Source of the DNA: JACPLA01 sp964602055
GTDB lineage: Bacteria; Bacteroidota; Ignavibacteria; UBA10030
Assembly: GCA_964602055.1 (NCBI GenBank)
Contig: CAZRPU010000001.1
Location: forward strand, 158,550 to 222,549
Length of the DNA: 64,000 bases
Direction of reading: 5' to 3'
The notes under the pieces were generated by a model. It made no database searches. It worked only from the letters and a program-made list of their open reading frames with translations, and was not told the origin of the DNA. The position numbers and the translations under genes are program-made. Shown here in pieces: positions 16,340 through 24,840 of this stretch (the first letter of the stretch is position 1; each line of letters opens with the position of its first letter).

Positions 16340-16744
16340 TTACGGTGACTCCCGGGACGTACCCTCCCTGGATGTCGTCCGCTGGGAAAATCGGATTCGG
16401 GCGATTCCGGCAACACCGAGGAGGAGCGTCAGGCCCGAGCCGGCGAGTCCGAGGTAGAGGGGGGAGAAGGTCAGATCGTCAGCAGCCTCGGCCATTTCCT
16501 CGGAGAGCGTCTCCCCCCGCTCGATGATGGCTTCCTGCAAAGTGTCTGATTCCTCCCAATAGCCCATCAGGCCGATAGCGTTCGGAAGCAAGAGCGCGAA
16601 AACGGAATACAGGACGAATTTCTTGATGACCCTCACTGTGAAGAGCATGATCCAGCCGGCAAGGAACAACAGGGCGGTGGAGATGAGAATCGGCTGCGCC
16701 CAGATTCCGGAATCGACATACAGTCCCTTGAGTTCTTCCAACAT
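16340..16744 (-). CDS. Small integral membrane protein (134 aa), unknown
   Basis: Three hydrophobic segments can be seen at about residues 17-36 (ILISTALLFLAGWIMLF), 42-58 (FVLYSVFALLLPNAIGLMG) and 93-113 (PLYLGLAGSGLTLLLGVAGIA), with a charged stretch between the last two. The ATG at 16744 follows AAGGAAG at proper spacing. The longer frame to 17041 would overlap the thioesterase gene and is rejected. No family is recognised. Confidence 0.68.
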   Translation of the reverse strand: MLEELKGLYVDSGIWAQPILISTALLFLAGWIMLFTVRVIKKFVLYSVFALLLPNAIGLMGYWEESDTLQEAIIERGETLSEEMAEAADDLTFSPLYLGLAGSGLTLLLGVAGIARIRFSQRTTSREGTSRESP

Positions 16745-16844
16745 GGTGGAAGCTTCCTTCAGATTGTGGAAAGCAATGTAGGGAACGGGGATCTCAGTCG
16801 CAAAAACGTCCGGTGGAGGTTTTTCCTCCGAAACAACCGATCGG

Positions 16845-17279
16845 TCAGGCCCGACCCGTTGAAAATGCGTTGCGCACCATTTCGTCGACACGAGAAGGCT
16901 TGAAAGTCGTTGAGTCAACGGGACACCAGAGTGTCCTGGCAACAGCAAGAACCTTCCGGTCCGAGGCACGGACAATCTCGGTATGGCGTTCAAAGGTGAT
17001 ATCGGAGGCCAGTCCGACCCACGTTCTGGCCACGATCGCATCCTCTCTCAGGGCCGCCCTTTTGTAATCTATCTCGTGACGCACGACAACCCATTTCCAC
17101 TTTTTTTGCTGTTCGGGCGTTGCTCGTGCCTTCCAATGAGCCACGGCTGCTTCCTGAACCCAGCGGAGATAGACAACATTATTGACATGCCCTAAAACAT
17201 CGATGTCGGCGTCGCCGACCTTGATCGAAAGCTCGTATCGTTCTGTTGGTATGTTGTTTTCCCCTTCGCTGGTGCGCAT
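16845..17279 (-). CDS. Acyl-CoA thioesterase, 4HBT (YbgC-like) hotdog fold
   Basis: The 144 aa protein shows the 4HBT signature DADIDVLGHVNNVVYLRWVQEA, in which the Asp of the active-site loop is replaced by the VLGHVNN form seen in many thioesterases. The later strand VVRHEIDYKRAALREDAIVARTWV is typical. These enzymes cleave acyl-CoA thioesters in the cytoplasm. The ATG at 17279 starts the conserved domain; the longer frame would run into the DUF2255 gene. A second 4HBT protein lies at 30227-30676. Confidence 0.9.
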   Translation of the reverse strand: MRTSEGENNIPTERYELSIKVGDADIDVLGHVNNVVYLRWVQEAAVAHWKARATPEQQKKWKWVVVRHEIDYKRAALREDAIVARTWVGLASDITFERHTEIVRASDRKVLAVARTLWCPVDSTTFKPSRVDEMVRNAFSTGRA

Positions 17280-17302
17280 GGTGGTTATCCGCGACAGGCC
17301 GT

Positions 17303-17680
17303 TCAGGCCGGCAGGAGTTCCAGGGTTGAGTTCTTCCGCTTTGCCGTCCGGAATCCGCGCACGTACACTAGAGATCCGGGTGTATGGTATTTGATCTGAT
17401 AGGCCCTGCTGACTTCGTTCTTGATGGCGCCGCTTCTTACCCAAATTGCCCGCACGGGGACGTTTCGGTTCTTCACTTTGATGGTTGCACGCGGATCGTC
17501 ACGAAGCGCCATATTCCACCCGTTGGGGCTTACATCCCATGACCGAACAAACGCTCTTCTACCAACAACGACGATCCAGATACCGATAAAACGGTGTGAC
17601 CCTTTGCCGGCGCGGATGGCGAGAATCTTGCTGTCGCGGAGGAAATCAAGGGTATCTTGTGGAAACCTGCGGGCGGCCAT
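17303..17680 (-). CDS. DUF2255 family protein
   Basis: The 125 aa protein has the layout of DUF2255, with a basic, Arg/Trp-rich small barrel: LDFLRDSKILAIRAG, RRAFVRSW, and GWNMALRDDPRATIKV followed by VRAIWVRS. The family is probably related to flavin/F420 split-barrel proteins but has no assigned reaction. The start at 17680 is 2 bases after the TMEM175-like gene's stop, implying coupling. The residues upstream in the longer frame lie in that gene and are not conserved. Confidence 0.78.
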   Translation of the reverse strand: MAARRFPQDTLDFLRDSKILAIRAGKGSHRFIGIWIVVVGRRAFVRSWDVSPNGWNMALRDDPRATIKVKNRNVPVRAIWVRSGAIKNEVSRAYQIKYHTPGSLVYVRGFRTAKRKNSTLELLPA

Positions 17681-17682
17681 TG

Positions 17683-18255
17683 TCAGGAAAGAATTTTTTC
17701 GATTCGGCGGTCCGGAACGAGCCAGAGAATGGCGACGACAACGTATATTCCACCTGCGAACCACGAGTTCAGGAATGCCAGCGGGATTGCAATGGCATAC
17801 AGGGCGAGCGATGTCTTTCCCTTCGCGTCCGTCCCCACGGCAAGGCTCAGTGGCGAGTCTCCTCCGTGGACGTGAATCAGCACTCGCACCAGAATCGTAT
17901 ACGCAAGGGCTGCGCAGAGGAGCACAACACCATAGAGTGACACAGGCAAGGGCGCAAAGTGGTTTTCACCCATCCAACCGGTGACAAAAGGGACGAGAGA
18001 AAGCCAGAAGAGCAGATGGACATTCGCCCACAGGACCTTGCCATCAACCCGTTTTATTGCCTGCAGCAAGTGATGATGGTTGTTCCAATAAATCGCCAGA
18101 AAAATGAAGCTCAGGATATAGCTCATGAACACCGGAATGAGCGGCTCGAGAGAACTGAGTTCTTCCCCTTCCGGTACTTTCATTTCCAGCACCATAATCG
18201 TAATGATAATGGCAATGACGCCGTCACTGAATGCTTCGAGTCGGCCTTTTGTCAT
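17683..18255 (-). CDS. TMEM175-type potassium channel family protein
   Basis: Bacterial TMEM175 proteins form tetrameric potassium-conducting channels of six helices. The hallmark on helix 1 is present: GRLEAFSDGVIAIIITIMVLE, with the conserved R-x-x-x-F-S-D. Further helices include ILSFIFLAIYWNNHHHLLQ and LLFWLSLVPFVTGWMG, giving about 5-6 spans in 190 aa. The ATG overlaps the stop of the upstream gene as ATGA. A second, more divergent relative lies at 42798-43748. Confidence 0.9.
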   Translation of the reverse strand: MTKGRLEAFSDGVIAIIITIMVLEMKVPEGEELSSLEPLIPVFMSYILSFIFLAIYWNNHHHLLQAIKRVDGKVLWANVHLLFWLSLVPFVTGWMGENHFAPLPVSLYGVVLLCAALAYTILVRVLIHVHGGDSPLSLAVGTDAKGKTSLALYAIAIPLAFLNSWFAGGIYVVVAILWLVPDRRIEKILS

Positions 18256-18569
18256 TTTGCCCGTTCTCCCGTGGATTGAGGTTCTTTAAGCATTCGTTTC
18301 CTCTTGAGCCTCTCCCATGCGGAATGGTCAAGCGGCTTTACCCAATCCCATCCCATGCTCTCCCAATCGGGGTCCGATGGATCAAGGCCAAGCTCGCGAA
18401 CGGCTTCGCTCTCTGTGACAAAGAACTGGTTCTTGTAGGGGAACAGATACCCTCCTTCCGATCGGCGGGATGCCGCCGCCTCTTCGTAGGTGCGAAACCA
18501 GCGGCTCAGGCAGGCATCCATCGAGGGTACCCACATAACGGGAACGTCAGAATTCCTTGAAGCGGTCAC
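18252..18569 (-). CDS. Unrecognised small protein (about 105 aa)
   Basis: The C-terminal half looks conserved rather than random: AACLSRWFRTYEEAAASRR-like segment (from DACLSRWFRTYEEAAAS), GGYLFPYKNQFFVTE, and GLDPSDPDWESMGWDWVKPLD followed by AWERLKRKR. I chose a GTG at 18569 because an AAAGGA ribosome site lies just upstream; an open frame extends to 18752 but then overlaps the next gene. Its stop overlaps the TMEM175-like ATG. No signal or membrane segment is seen. Function unknown. Confidence 0.55.
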   Translation of the reverse strand: MTASRNSDVPVMWVPSMDACLSRWFRTYEEAAASRRSEGGYLFPYKNQFFVTESEAVRELGLDPSDPDWESMGWDWVKPLDHSAWERLKRKRMLKEPQSTGERAK

Positions 18570-18720
18570 GATGATCCTTTCTTGGTGGTTCTTTCCGACC
18601 GTAAACCTTTCCTCGCGGGAAATTGTTCCCAGCGTTTCTGCACGCGGGCAGCATTTTCGCCGAACGGAAGTTAGGATAATTGATGAGAGATTCCAACGTG
18701 TCAACGTCCAGGCCGGTTCG

Positions 18721-19200
18721 TCAAGTCTTCCCATCTTCAATTTCAGCAACAAAGTCCCGTAAGTGCGGATGGAGTTTCATGCGTGCAACGATTTCATCGA
18801 CGATGTCATCATAGCCTGGAGTGACGAGGTCCAGATTCAGACTGGGGCCATTGCGGAACCTCAACTGGAAGTAACTCATCCCGTAGTATTGCGCCAGTCG
18901 GTGGGGAAGCCGCACGCCGGAAATATCCTTCATGGTAAAGAGGTGATCTTCGCCGCTCCGGTGCCAGTTGATGTGCTCGTCGTCGATGGTAAGAGAGCTT
19001 TCCTTGAAATACCAGGCGTAGCGGGCATAGGTACCGACAAAGAGAAGAAAAAGAAAAAGTGCCGTGGCGACATAGAATGTTGTTGTATCGGATATTCTGG
19101 ATGAAAGCTGGGCGATAAAGAGGAGGTAGACAAAGCCAAAGATCGCGAAGAATCGCTTTGCGACGTGGAAATAGCTGAGGCTGAGATCGAATCGCTTCAA
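18721..19200 (-). CDS. Membrane protein with PH-like cytoplasmic domain
   Basis: Two adjacent transmembrane helices (about residues 13-33 and 40-62) are followed by a soluble domain of about 90 residues: SSLTIDDEHINWHRSGED, FTMKDISGVRLPHRLAQYYG and SLNLDLVTPGYDDIVDEIV. The pattern resembles bacterial PH (YdbS-like) domains. The start is a TTG with GAGG nine bases upstream; no ATG lies before the first helix. It is separated from the nrdJ terminator by about 60 bases. Confidence 0.72.
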   Translation of the reverse strand: MKRFDLSLSYFHVAKRFFAIFGFVYLLFIAQLSSRISDTTTFYVATALFLFLLFVGTYARYAWYFKESSLTIDDEHINWHRSGEDHLFTMKDISGVRLPHRLAQYYGMSYFQLRFRNGPSLNLDLVTPGYDDIVDEIVARMKLHPHLRDFVAEIEDGKT

Positions 19201-19257
19201 CGGGCTTGACCTCTTTCCCGTGCGTCACCGATGCGTTTGGTTTCCAAATCGGCGGAA

Positions 19258-19296
19258 CAAAAAGACGAAACGCCGGGGGCTGTGAGGCCCTCGGCG
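19258..19296 (-). terminator. Intrinsic terminator of nrdJ
   Basis: Read on the minus strand, CGCCGAGGGC, a 6-base loop and GCCCCCGGCG form a 10-bp stem with one G-T pair, followed by TTTCGTCTTTTTG. It lies 63 bases beyond the nrdJ stop. Confidence 0.7.
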
Positions 19297-19359
19297 TTGT
19301 CGACTACTTCCCTCCCGTGAGCATATCCCCCGGTCATCCTAGGAATGACCGACCCGTGT

Positions 19360-22113
19360 CTAGGAACATCCGGAAGTAGATCCGCACTGGAGGCATTTGT
19401 AGCAGCTGCCGCTCCGTATCATGATGCTTCCGCATTCGTGGCAGGGAGGAGCGTCGGCCTGGGTCTGGAACACGACCTTTTCATTGCTTTCGATCGCACT
19501 GCTGGGTTTCGACGCCCTGCTTTCCGACGAAGGACTCTTCTTGCTGCTGGCTGTTGTTTCCGCTGTTTCAACCGGCGCGCCGAGCGTACCATCTTCCTTC
19601 GGCATGAACTTCATCCCGAGCCAGCGGAAGATATAATCGCTGATGGATTTCGCGATAGGAATGTCGGGATTGTTCGTGAATCCCGAGGGTTCATATCGGG
19701 CGTGGCTGAATTTGTCCACCATGACCTTCAAAGGGACTCCGTATTGCAGGGCGATGGAGATGCCTGTGGCGAAAGAGTCCATGAGGCCCGAAATCGTGGA
19801 GCCTTCTTTCGACATGGTAATAAAGACTTCGCCGGGGGAACCATCTTCGAACATCCCGACGGTAATATAGCCCTCGTGTCCGGCAATGCTGAATTTATGG
19901 GTGATGGACTGTCTCTCGTCGGGCAGCCGCCTCCGTGCAGGAATGCCATCCTTGCTCTTTTCTTTCTTTCCTTTGTCGAGCGAGGTGCTCAGAGGCTGGG
20001 TCCGTTTGCAGCCGTCACGATAGACCGCAATGGCCTTCAAGCCAAGCCGCCATCCTTCCACGTACGCCTGCATGATTTCATCGGCGGTTACATTGGTAGG
20101 CAGGTTGACAGTCTTGGAAATCGCTCCGGAAAGGAAGGGCTGAGTGGCAGCCATCATCTTGATATGGCCCATGTAATGGATGGAGCGCTCACCGTTGGCA
20201 GGTTTGAATGCGCAATCGAAGACAGGCAGGTGCTCCTCTTTCAGATGTGGTGCACCTTCGATAGTGTCATTCTTGTCGATGTAGGCAATAATGTGTTCGA
20301 CCTGTTCGTCGTCGTATCCCAGTTTCACAAGGGCCTCCGGCACGGTCTGGTTGACGATTTTCATCAGGCCGCCTCCGACAAGCTTCTTGTATTTCACGAG
20401 AGCGATGTCCGGCTCGACGCCCGTGGTGTCGCAATCCATCATGAAACCGATCGTACCGGTTGGGGCAAGAACCGTTGCCTGGGAATTACGGATGCCGTAC
20501 TGTTTGCCAAACTTCACGACATCTTTCCATACCTCGACGGACGAGAGCCAGAGATCTTCCTGGACCAGTTCCCGGTCGATGCGCTCGCTGTGGATGCCGT
20601 GTTTCTGCATGACATTGAGCATGGGCTCTTTGTTGATGGCAAATCCTTTGAAGGGTCCGATTTCTCTTGAAACGAGGGCAGACTGGCGATATGCTTCGCC
20701 GCACATGAGGGAGGTGATGGCAGCGGCCATCGCCCGGCCTTCGTCGCTGTCATAAGGAAGTCCATAGGACATCAGCAAGGCTCCGAGGTTTGCGTATCCG
20801 AGACCGAGCGGACGATAATCGTAGCTGTTCTGTGTTATCGCCGGAGTCGGATAGCTTGCGTTATCTACCTCAATTTCCATGGCCGTGATGGTGACCTGGA
20901 CAGCCTTGCGGAATGACTCGACATCGAACGATCCGTCTTTCCTCCGGAACTTCATGAGATTGAGGGACGCAAGATTGCAAGCGGTGTCGTCGAGGAACAT
21001 GTACTCGCTGCACGGGTTGGAGGAATTAATCGGGGCCGTGGTTGAGCACGTGTGCCAGTTGTTGATGGTGGTGTGGTACTGCATCCCCGGATCGCCGCAG
21101 ATCCATGCCGCTTCGGCAATCTGCCGCATCAGGTCCCGGGCCTTGAGTTTCTCGACCTGCGAGCCTGTGGTGACCGCCTTCGTGACCCATTCCTTGTCTT
21201 CGAGGACTGCTTTCATGAACTCATCGCTGACGCGCACAGAATGGTTCGCATTCTGGTAGGAGATGGAATCATACGCGCCGCCGGGAACGTTAAAGCCGCC
21301 GTCATAGCCGGCTTCGATGAGAGCCCATGCTTTCTTTTCTTCATCTGCCTTGCAGTTGACGAATTCGACGATATCGGGATGGTCGGCATTGAGAATGACC
21401 ATTTTGGCCGCGCGACGTGTTTTCCCGCCCGATTTGATCACACCGGCGAATGCATCGAAGCCTTTCATGAAAGAAACAGGGCCCGAAGCAGTTCCGCCGC
21501 CCGAGAGCCTTTCACGCGCCGACCTCAGCGTCGAGAGATTGGAACCCGTGCCCGACCCGTACTTGAAGAGCATTCCTTCGGTCTTCGCGAGATCCAGGAT
21601 TGAAGACATGGAATCACGGACCGAATTAATGAAGCACGCGGAGCATTGCGGTTCTTCCTCAATACCAACATTGAACCACACAGGACTGTTGAATGACATG
21701 TACTGATTAACAAGGAGATAGCACAATTCATTGTAGAAGATCTCCGCGTCTTCTTCCGACGCAAAGTAGCCCCCCTGGACGCCCCATTTGTGAATGGTGC
21801 TTGCAACACGGTTGATGAGCTGCTTCACGCTCGTCTCGCGCTCTTCGGTTCCCAGGGTCCCATGGAAATACTTCGACACGACAACGTTCGTCGCAGTCAT
21901 TGACCAGGACTTCGGAATTTCGACGTCCTTCTGTTCGAAAATCTTTTCCCCTTTTTCGTTGGAGATCACGGCAGTGCGGAGTTCCCACTGAGTCTGGTCG
22001 AACGGATGCACACCCGGAGTGGTGTAATAGCGTTGAAAGGTTAGTCCACGTTTACCGGTGGAAGGTTCAGGTTGGTCAACGGCGGCTTTCACCTTCGTCT
22101 CTTTGTCGACCAT
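19360..22113 (-). CDS. nrdJ: Adenosylcobalamin-dependent ribonucleotide reductase (class II)
   Basis: This 917 aa enzyme reduces ribonucleotides to deoxyribonucleotides using a radical generated from adenosylcobalamin, so it works with or without oxygen. Family segments include FNSPVWFNVG, CSACFINSV, the active-site NPCSEYMFLDD (N-x-C-x-E), LAPTGTIGFMMDCDTTG and GYANLGALLMS. The C-terminal tail has a Lys/Ser-rich linker and a Cys cluster CHECGSI, CYKCLQCG and GCS that should bind zinc and re-reduce the active site. The ATG follows AAGGAG. No nrdAB is seen in the window. It has its own promoter, a long leader and a terminator. Confidence 0.97.
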   Translation of the reverse strand: MVDKETKVKAAVDQPEPSTGKRGLTFQRYYTTPGVHPFDQTQWELRTAVISNEKGEKIFEQKDVEIPKSWSMTATNVVVSKYFHGTLGTEERETSVKQLINRVASTIHKWGVQGGYFASEEDAEIFYNELCYLLVNQYMSFNSPVWFNVGIEEEPQCSACFINSVRDSMSSILDLAKTEGMLFKYGSGTGSNLSTLRSARERLSGGGTASGPVSFMKGFDAFAGVIKSGGKTRRAAKMVILNADHPDIVEFVNCKADEEKKAWALIEAGYDGGFNVPGGAYDSISYQNANHSVRVSDEFMKAVLEDKEWVTKAVTTGSQVEKLKARDLMRQIAEAAWICGDPGMQYHTTINNWHTCSTTAPINSSNPCSEYMFLDDTACNLASLNLMKFRRKDGSFDVESFRKAVQVTITAMEIEVDNASYPTPAITQNSYDYRPLGLGYANLGALLMSYGLPYDSDEGRAMAAAITSLMCGEAYRQSALVSREIGPFKGFAINKEPMLNVMQKHGIHSERIDRELVQEDLWLSSVEVWKDVVKFGKQYGIRNSQATVLAPTGTIGFMMDCDTTGVEPDIALVKYKKLVGGGLMKIVNQTVPEALVKLGYDDEQVEHIIAYIDKNDTIEGAPHLKEEHLPVFDCAFKPANGERSIHYMGHIKMMAATQPFLSGAISKTVNLPTNVTADEIMQAYVEGWRLGLKAIAVYRDGCKRTQPLSTSLDKGKKEKSKDGIPARRRLPDERQSITHKFSIAGHEGYITVGMFEDGSPGEVFITMSKEGSTISGLMDSFATGISIALQYGVPLKVMVDKFSHARYEPSGFTNNPDIPIAKSISDYIFRWLGMKFMPKEDGTLGAPVETAETTASSKKSPSSESRASKPSSAIESNEKVVFQTQADAPPCHECGSIMIRSGSCYKCLQCGSTSGCS

Positions 22114-22251
22114 GGGGCGATACTCCTTGCGTTAAAAAGTTTTTAAGAGATAATGGAAATTCGAATTCGTCTTAAAGAAAAGGATACCTCTCTGCGGAGC
22201 AGATCCGCGACAAGGTCGTCCATATCATTGAAAGTTTTTGAGAAGAGCAGT

Positions 22252-22310
22252 AACGCCGGGAAGCACCTCAGCTTGCTCTCATTCCAAGGCGTTGTGGGGA
22301 GGATGAGAGC
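22252..22310 (-). promoter_or_regulatory. Structured leader of nrdJ: 8-bp stem with potential pseudoknot
   Basis: In the minus-strand leader, GCTCTCAT (22310-22303) pairs perfectly with ATGAGAGC (22282-22275), extended by CC/GG across a bulged A. The 15-base loop holds AACGCC (22293-22288), which is complementary to GGCGTT (22257-22252) just 3' of the stem, so an H-type pseudoknot can form. The leader from the promoter is about 290 nt. A cobalamin riboswitch would be logical for this gene, but I cannot find its conserved core. Confidence 0.5.
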
Positions 22311-22408
22311 CTTCATTCACTTCCCCTGTTCGTCCCACGAAGGCGTGATGAATCACAACTGCTTTTTGGGGTCCTCTTCCGGTACTCCGGCGAACGTAAC
22401 TGGGGCTT

Positions 22409-22437
22409 AATATAAACGGTTAGCGAAGCTTTGTCAA
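22409..22437 (-). promoter_or_regulatory. Strong sigma-70 promoter of nrdJ
   Basis: On the minus strand TTGACA, a 17-base spacer and TATATT are present, matching the consensus at 11 of 12 positions. Transcription would start near 22402. No NrdR-box-like repeat is obvious around it. Confidence 0.7.
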
Positions 22438-22889
22438 GTTAATTTTCAATCCCGCTAAAGTTCGCACATATTTTACCTTGACATAGCCGCACCGGAATAG
22501 GGGGGTGCTTTGGAACAGAAGGCCTCCCTCCATGAATGAAAATTCGATGTAACTTGTTATCCAGACTTTACTTCACGCAGGCTTTTTCTTCAAACATCGG
22601 TTCAAGCCGCCATGAGTAAGACCTTATGAAACATCATTGCGGCGAATCGGCCTGCCTTGGGATGCCTTGCCATTCGATTACGCCGTCTTCAAGGATTGAT
22701 TGGGGTTTCGCCCCCCAAAAAGCATAGAAGCTATCTCTTCCACCGGGAATTCAGAAGAAAGGATGACCGATCCGGCAACAGGGTAGTCCCGGAATTAGGC
22801 TTGAATATGGCATGGGGGAGGAGTATTTTTGGCGGAGCAAGGCGGGAGCGAAAGAAGGCAGGCACAATCACCATTTCACAGGAATTCCT
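22438..22889. other. Intergenic stretch between nrdJ promoter and acyl-CoA ligase
   Basis: I see no convincing gene, tRNA or repeat here. A TTGACA at about 22478 has no -10 box at a useful distance. A short inverted repeat TTGGGG/CCCCAA near 22696 is not followed by a T tract in either direction. The ligase promoter is probably in this stretch but cannot be pinned down. Confidence 0.4.
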
Positions 22890-24707
22890 ATGGCAGTCGC
22901 CATTTCATTCAACACGATCCACGAGCTCTTCGAGAATGTCACGCAGAAGTACTCCGACACCGCCCGGCCGATGCTGATGCAGAAAGTCGACGGCGTTTAT
23001 CAGGGGATCAGTTATAAAGAGTATCGTCGGAATGTCCATCTCTTTGCACTCGGCCTTGCGTCGCTGGGTGTCAAACAAGGGGACCGGCTCTCCATTGTCG
23101 CTGAAAACAGGCCTGAATGGATTGTGGCCGACATGGCGATGGTGACTCTCGGTGCGGTGAACGTGCCAATATATCCCACCTTAACGCCGAAGCAAATTGA
23201 ATTCATTTACAACGATGCGGGAGTAAAAATTGCGGTCGTTTCAAACAATTTTCAACTGAACAAGGTAGTGAAAATTACTCAGGATGTTCCGTCGCTTGAA
23301 AAAGTCATCATCATGTCGGAAAAAGGGGTCACGCTCAGCGATGGCGTTCTGGCGTTTCGAAAGATCTATCAGCTCGGGGAAGAATTCGAAAAGACCCATC
23401 CGAAGTATCTTGAGTCGCTTCCCAAGCCAAAGCCGTCCGACCTGCTGACCCTTATTTACACATCGGGGACGACAGGCAATCCCAAAGGCGTGATGCTCAC
23501 CCATCGAAACCTCGTGTCGAATATTATCGCCTCGGCCCAGGTCATTCCCATCGGGGAGGAGGATGTTCTCCTCTCGTTTCTGCCCTTATGTCATTCCTTT
23601 GAAAGGATGGCAGGTTATTATACTGCAATGGCTTGCGGGGCTACGGTTGCCTACGCAGAGAGCGTCGAAACAGTGCGGGATAATCTCCTGGAGGTCCGGC
23701 CCACGATCGTCACCACTGTACCCCGGTTGTTTGAGCGCATCTATAATAGAATCATCAAACAGGTTGACAGCGGCCCTCCGGTCAGGCAGAAGATCTTTCA
23801 TTGGGCTGTCGATGTTGGAAAGCGCCACGCGAAGGCAAGAAAGTCGGGCTCCATCCCGGGCGGATTGAAATTCTCGCACAAGATCGCAGCGAAACTGGTA
23901 TTCTCGAAGCTGAAAGAAAGGACCGGGGGACGGATCAAGTTCTTTGTCTCGGGAGGCGCAGCCCTGCCAAGGATGCTTGGAGAATTCTTTGAGGCGGTGG
24001 GAATACAGATCATCGAGGGGTACGGCCTTACGGAAACCTCTCCCGTGCTGTCGGCTAATCGGCTGGATGACTATGAGTTTGGGACAGTGGGAAAGGCGAT
24101 CCCGGGCGTTGAGCTCAAGATTGCGGATGACGGGGAGATTCTCGCGAAGGGCCCGAACATCATGGTGGGATACTATAATAATCAGAAGGCGACCGACGAA
24201 GCGATCGACAAAGAAGGATGGTTTCACACGGGAGACATCGGAACATACGATTCGGCGGGCCATCTGGTCATCACGGACCGGAAGAAGCACCTCTTTGTCA
24301 GTTCAGGTGGAAAGAACATTGCCCCTCAGCCCATCGAGAATCTCTTTCTTTCGGGAAGCAAATACATCGATCAGTTTGTTCTCGTGGGAGACGGTCGCAT
24401 GTTTCTGACCGCGCTGATTGTTCCGGAGTTTGAAGTGCTGAAAGAGTACGCAAATCGCAACGGCATCATGACCAGCGATCAGCTGACGCTCGTAAGGAAC
24501 GAGAATGTGAAGGACATGTTCCGGAAGGAAATTGACTCGATTCAAAGGGACCTCCCCACGTTCGAAAAAGTCCGCCGGTTTGAGCTTCTCCCGCAGGCGC
24601 TGACGGTTGAGGGGGGCGAAATTACGCCGACGATGAAAGTAAAGAGGAAGGTGGTGGAGGAAAAATTTGCTCAATTGATTGAGAAGATGTACGAGGACGT
24701 GACGTAG
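22890..24707 (+). CDS. Long-chain fatty-acid-CoA ligase (AMP-forming)
   Basis: The 605 aa enzyme activates fatty acids to acyl-CoA through an acyl-adenylate. Motifs in order: LIYTSGTTGNPKGVMLTHRN (AMP-binding loop, about residue 180), GYGLTETSPVLS, GWFHTGDIGTYD and the C-terminal TPTMKVKRK with the catalytic Lys. The length and the FADD15-type layout match long-chain synthetases. The ATG at 22890 has AGGAAT upstream; the longer frame reads through non-conserved sequence. It stands alone, with no fatty-acid degradation genes nearby. Confidence 0.96.
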   Translation: MAVAISFNTIHELFENVTQKYSDTARPMLMQKVDGVYQGISYKEYRRNVHLFALGLASLGVKQGDRLSIVAENRPEWIVADMAMVTLGAVNVPIYPTLTPKQIEFIYNDAGVKIAVVSNNFQLNKVVKITQDVPSLEKVIIMSEKGVTLSDGVLAFRKIYQLGEEFEKTHPKYLESLPKPKPSDLLTLIYTSGTTGNPKGVMLTHRNLVSNIIASAQVIPIGEEDVLLSFLPLCHSFERMAGYYTAMACGATVAYAESVETVRDNLLEVRPTIVTTVPRLFERIYNRIIKQVDSGPPVRQKIFHWAVDVGKRHAKARKSGSIPGGLKFSHKIAAKLVFSKLKERTGGRIKFFVSGGAALPRMLGEFFEAVGIQIIEGYGLTETSPVLSANRLDDYEFGTVGKAIPGVELKIADDGEILAKGPNIMVGYYNNQKATDEAIDKEGWFHTGDIGTYDSAGHLVITDRKKHLFVSSGGKNIAPQPIENLFLSGSKYIDQFVLVGDGRMFLTALIVPEFEVLKEYANRNGIMTSDQLTLVRNENVKDMFRKEIDSIQRDLPTFEKVRRFELLPQALTVEGGEITPTMKVKRKVVEEKFAQLIEKMYEDVT

Positions 24708-24756
24708 AAACCAAATGCGCGGATCCGGATTGCTGAAGTCCGGAACCGCATTATCA

Positions 24757-24795
24757 AAACCCGAATCCTGAGATCCTGAATCCTGGAATCTTCTA
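24757..24795. repeat. Degenerate CCTGAAT-type repeat tract
   Basis: Downstream of the ligase the sequence runs CCGAATC, CTGAGAT, CCTGAAT, CCTGGAATC. It is a short, degenerate member of the same 7-bp repeat family found at 28208 and 61081. Confidence 0.45.
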
Positions 24796-24840
24796 CCCCG
24801 GCCCACCTCTCAGGGTTCGTCCTTAACCCCATCCCGCTTC

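Noticed and set aside
19345..20670. 441-codon frame antisense to nrdJ
   Set aside because: It lies wholly inside a clearly conserved gene and shows no recognisable motif.
22114..22402. Cobalamin riboswitch in the nrdJ leader
   Set aside because: The gene makes it plausible, and stretches such as AGGGGAAG are suggestive, but I could not find the B12-box or the GCCACTG core, so I report only the visible structure.
22580..22660. tRNA-like segment with GGTTCAAGCC
   Set aside because: No acceptor stem or anticodon arm can be built around it.
22690..22710. Hairpin TTGGGG/CCCCAA as terminator
   Set aside because: No T tract follows on either strand and no gene ends close to it.
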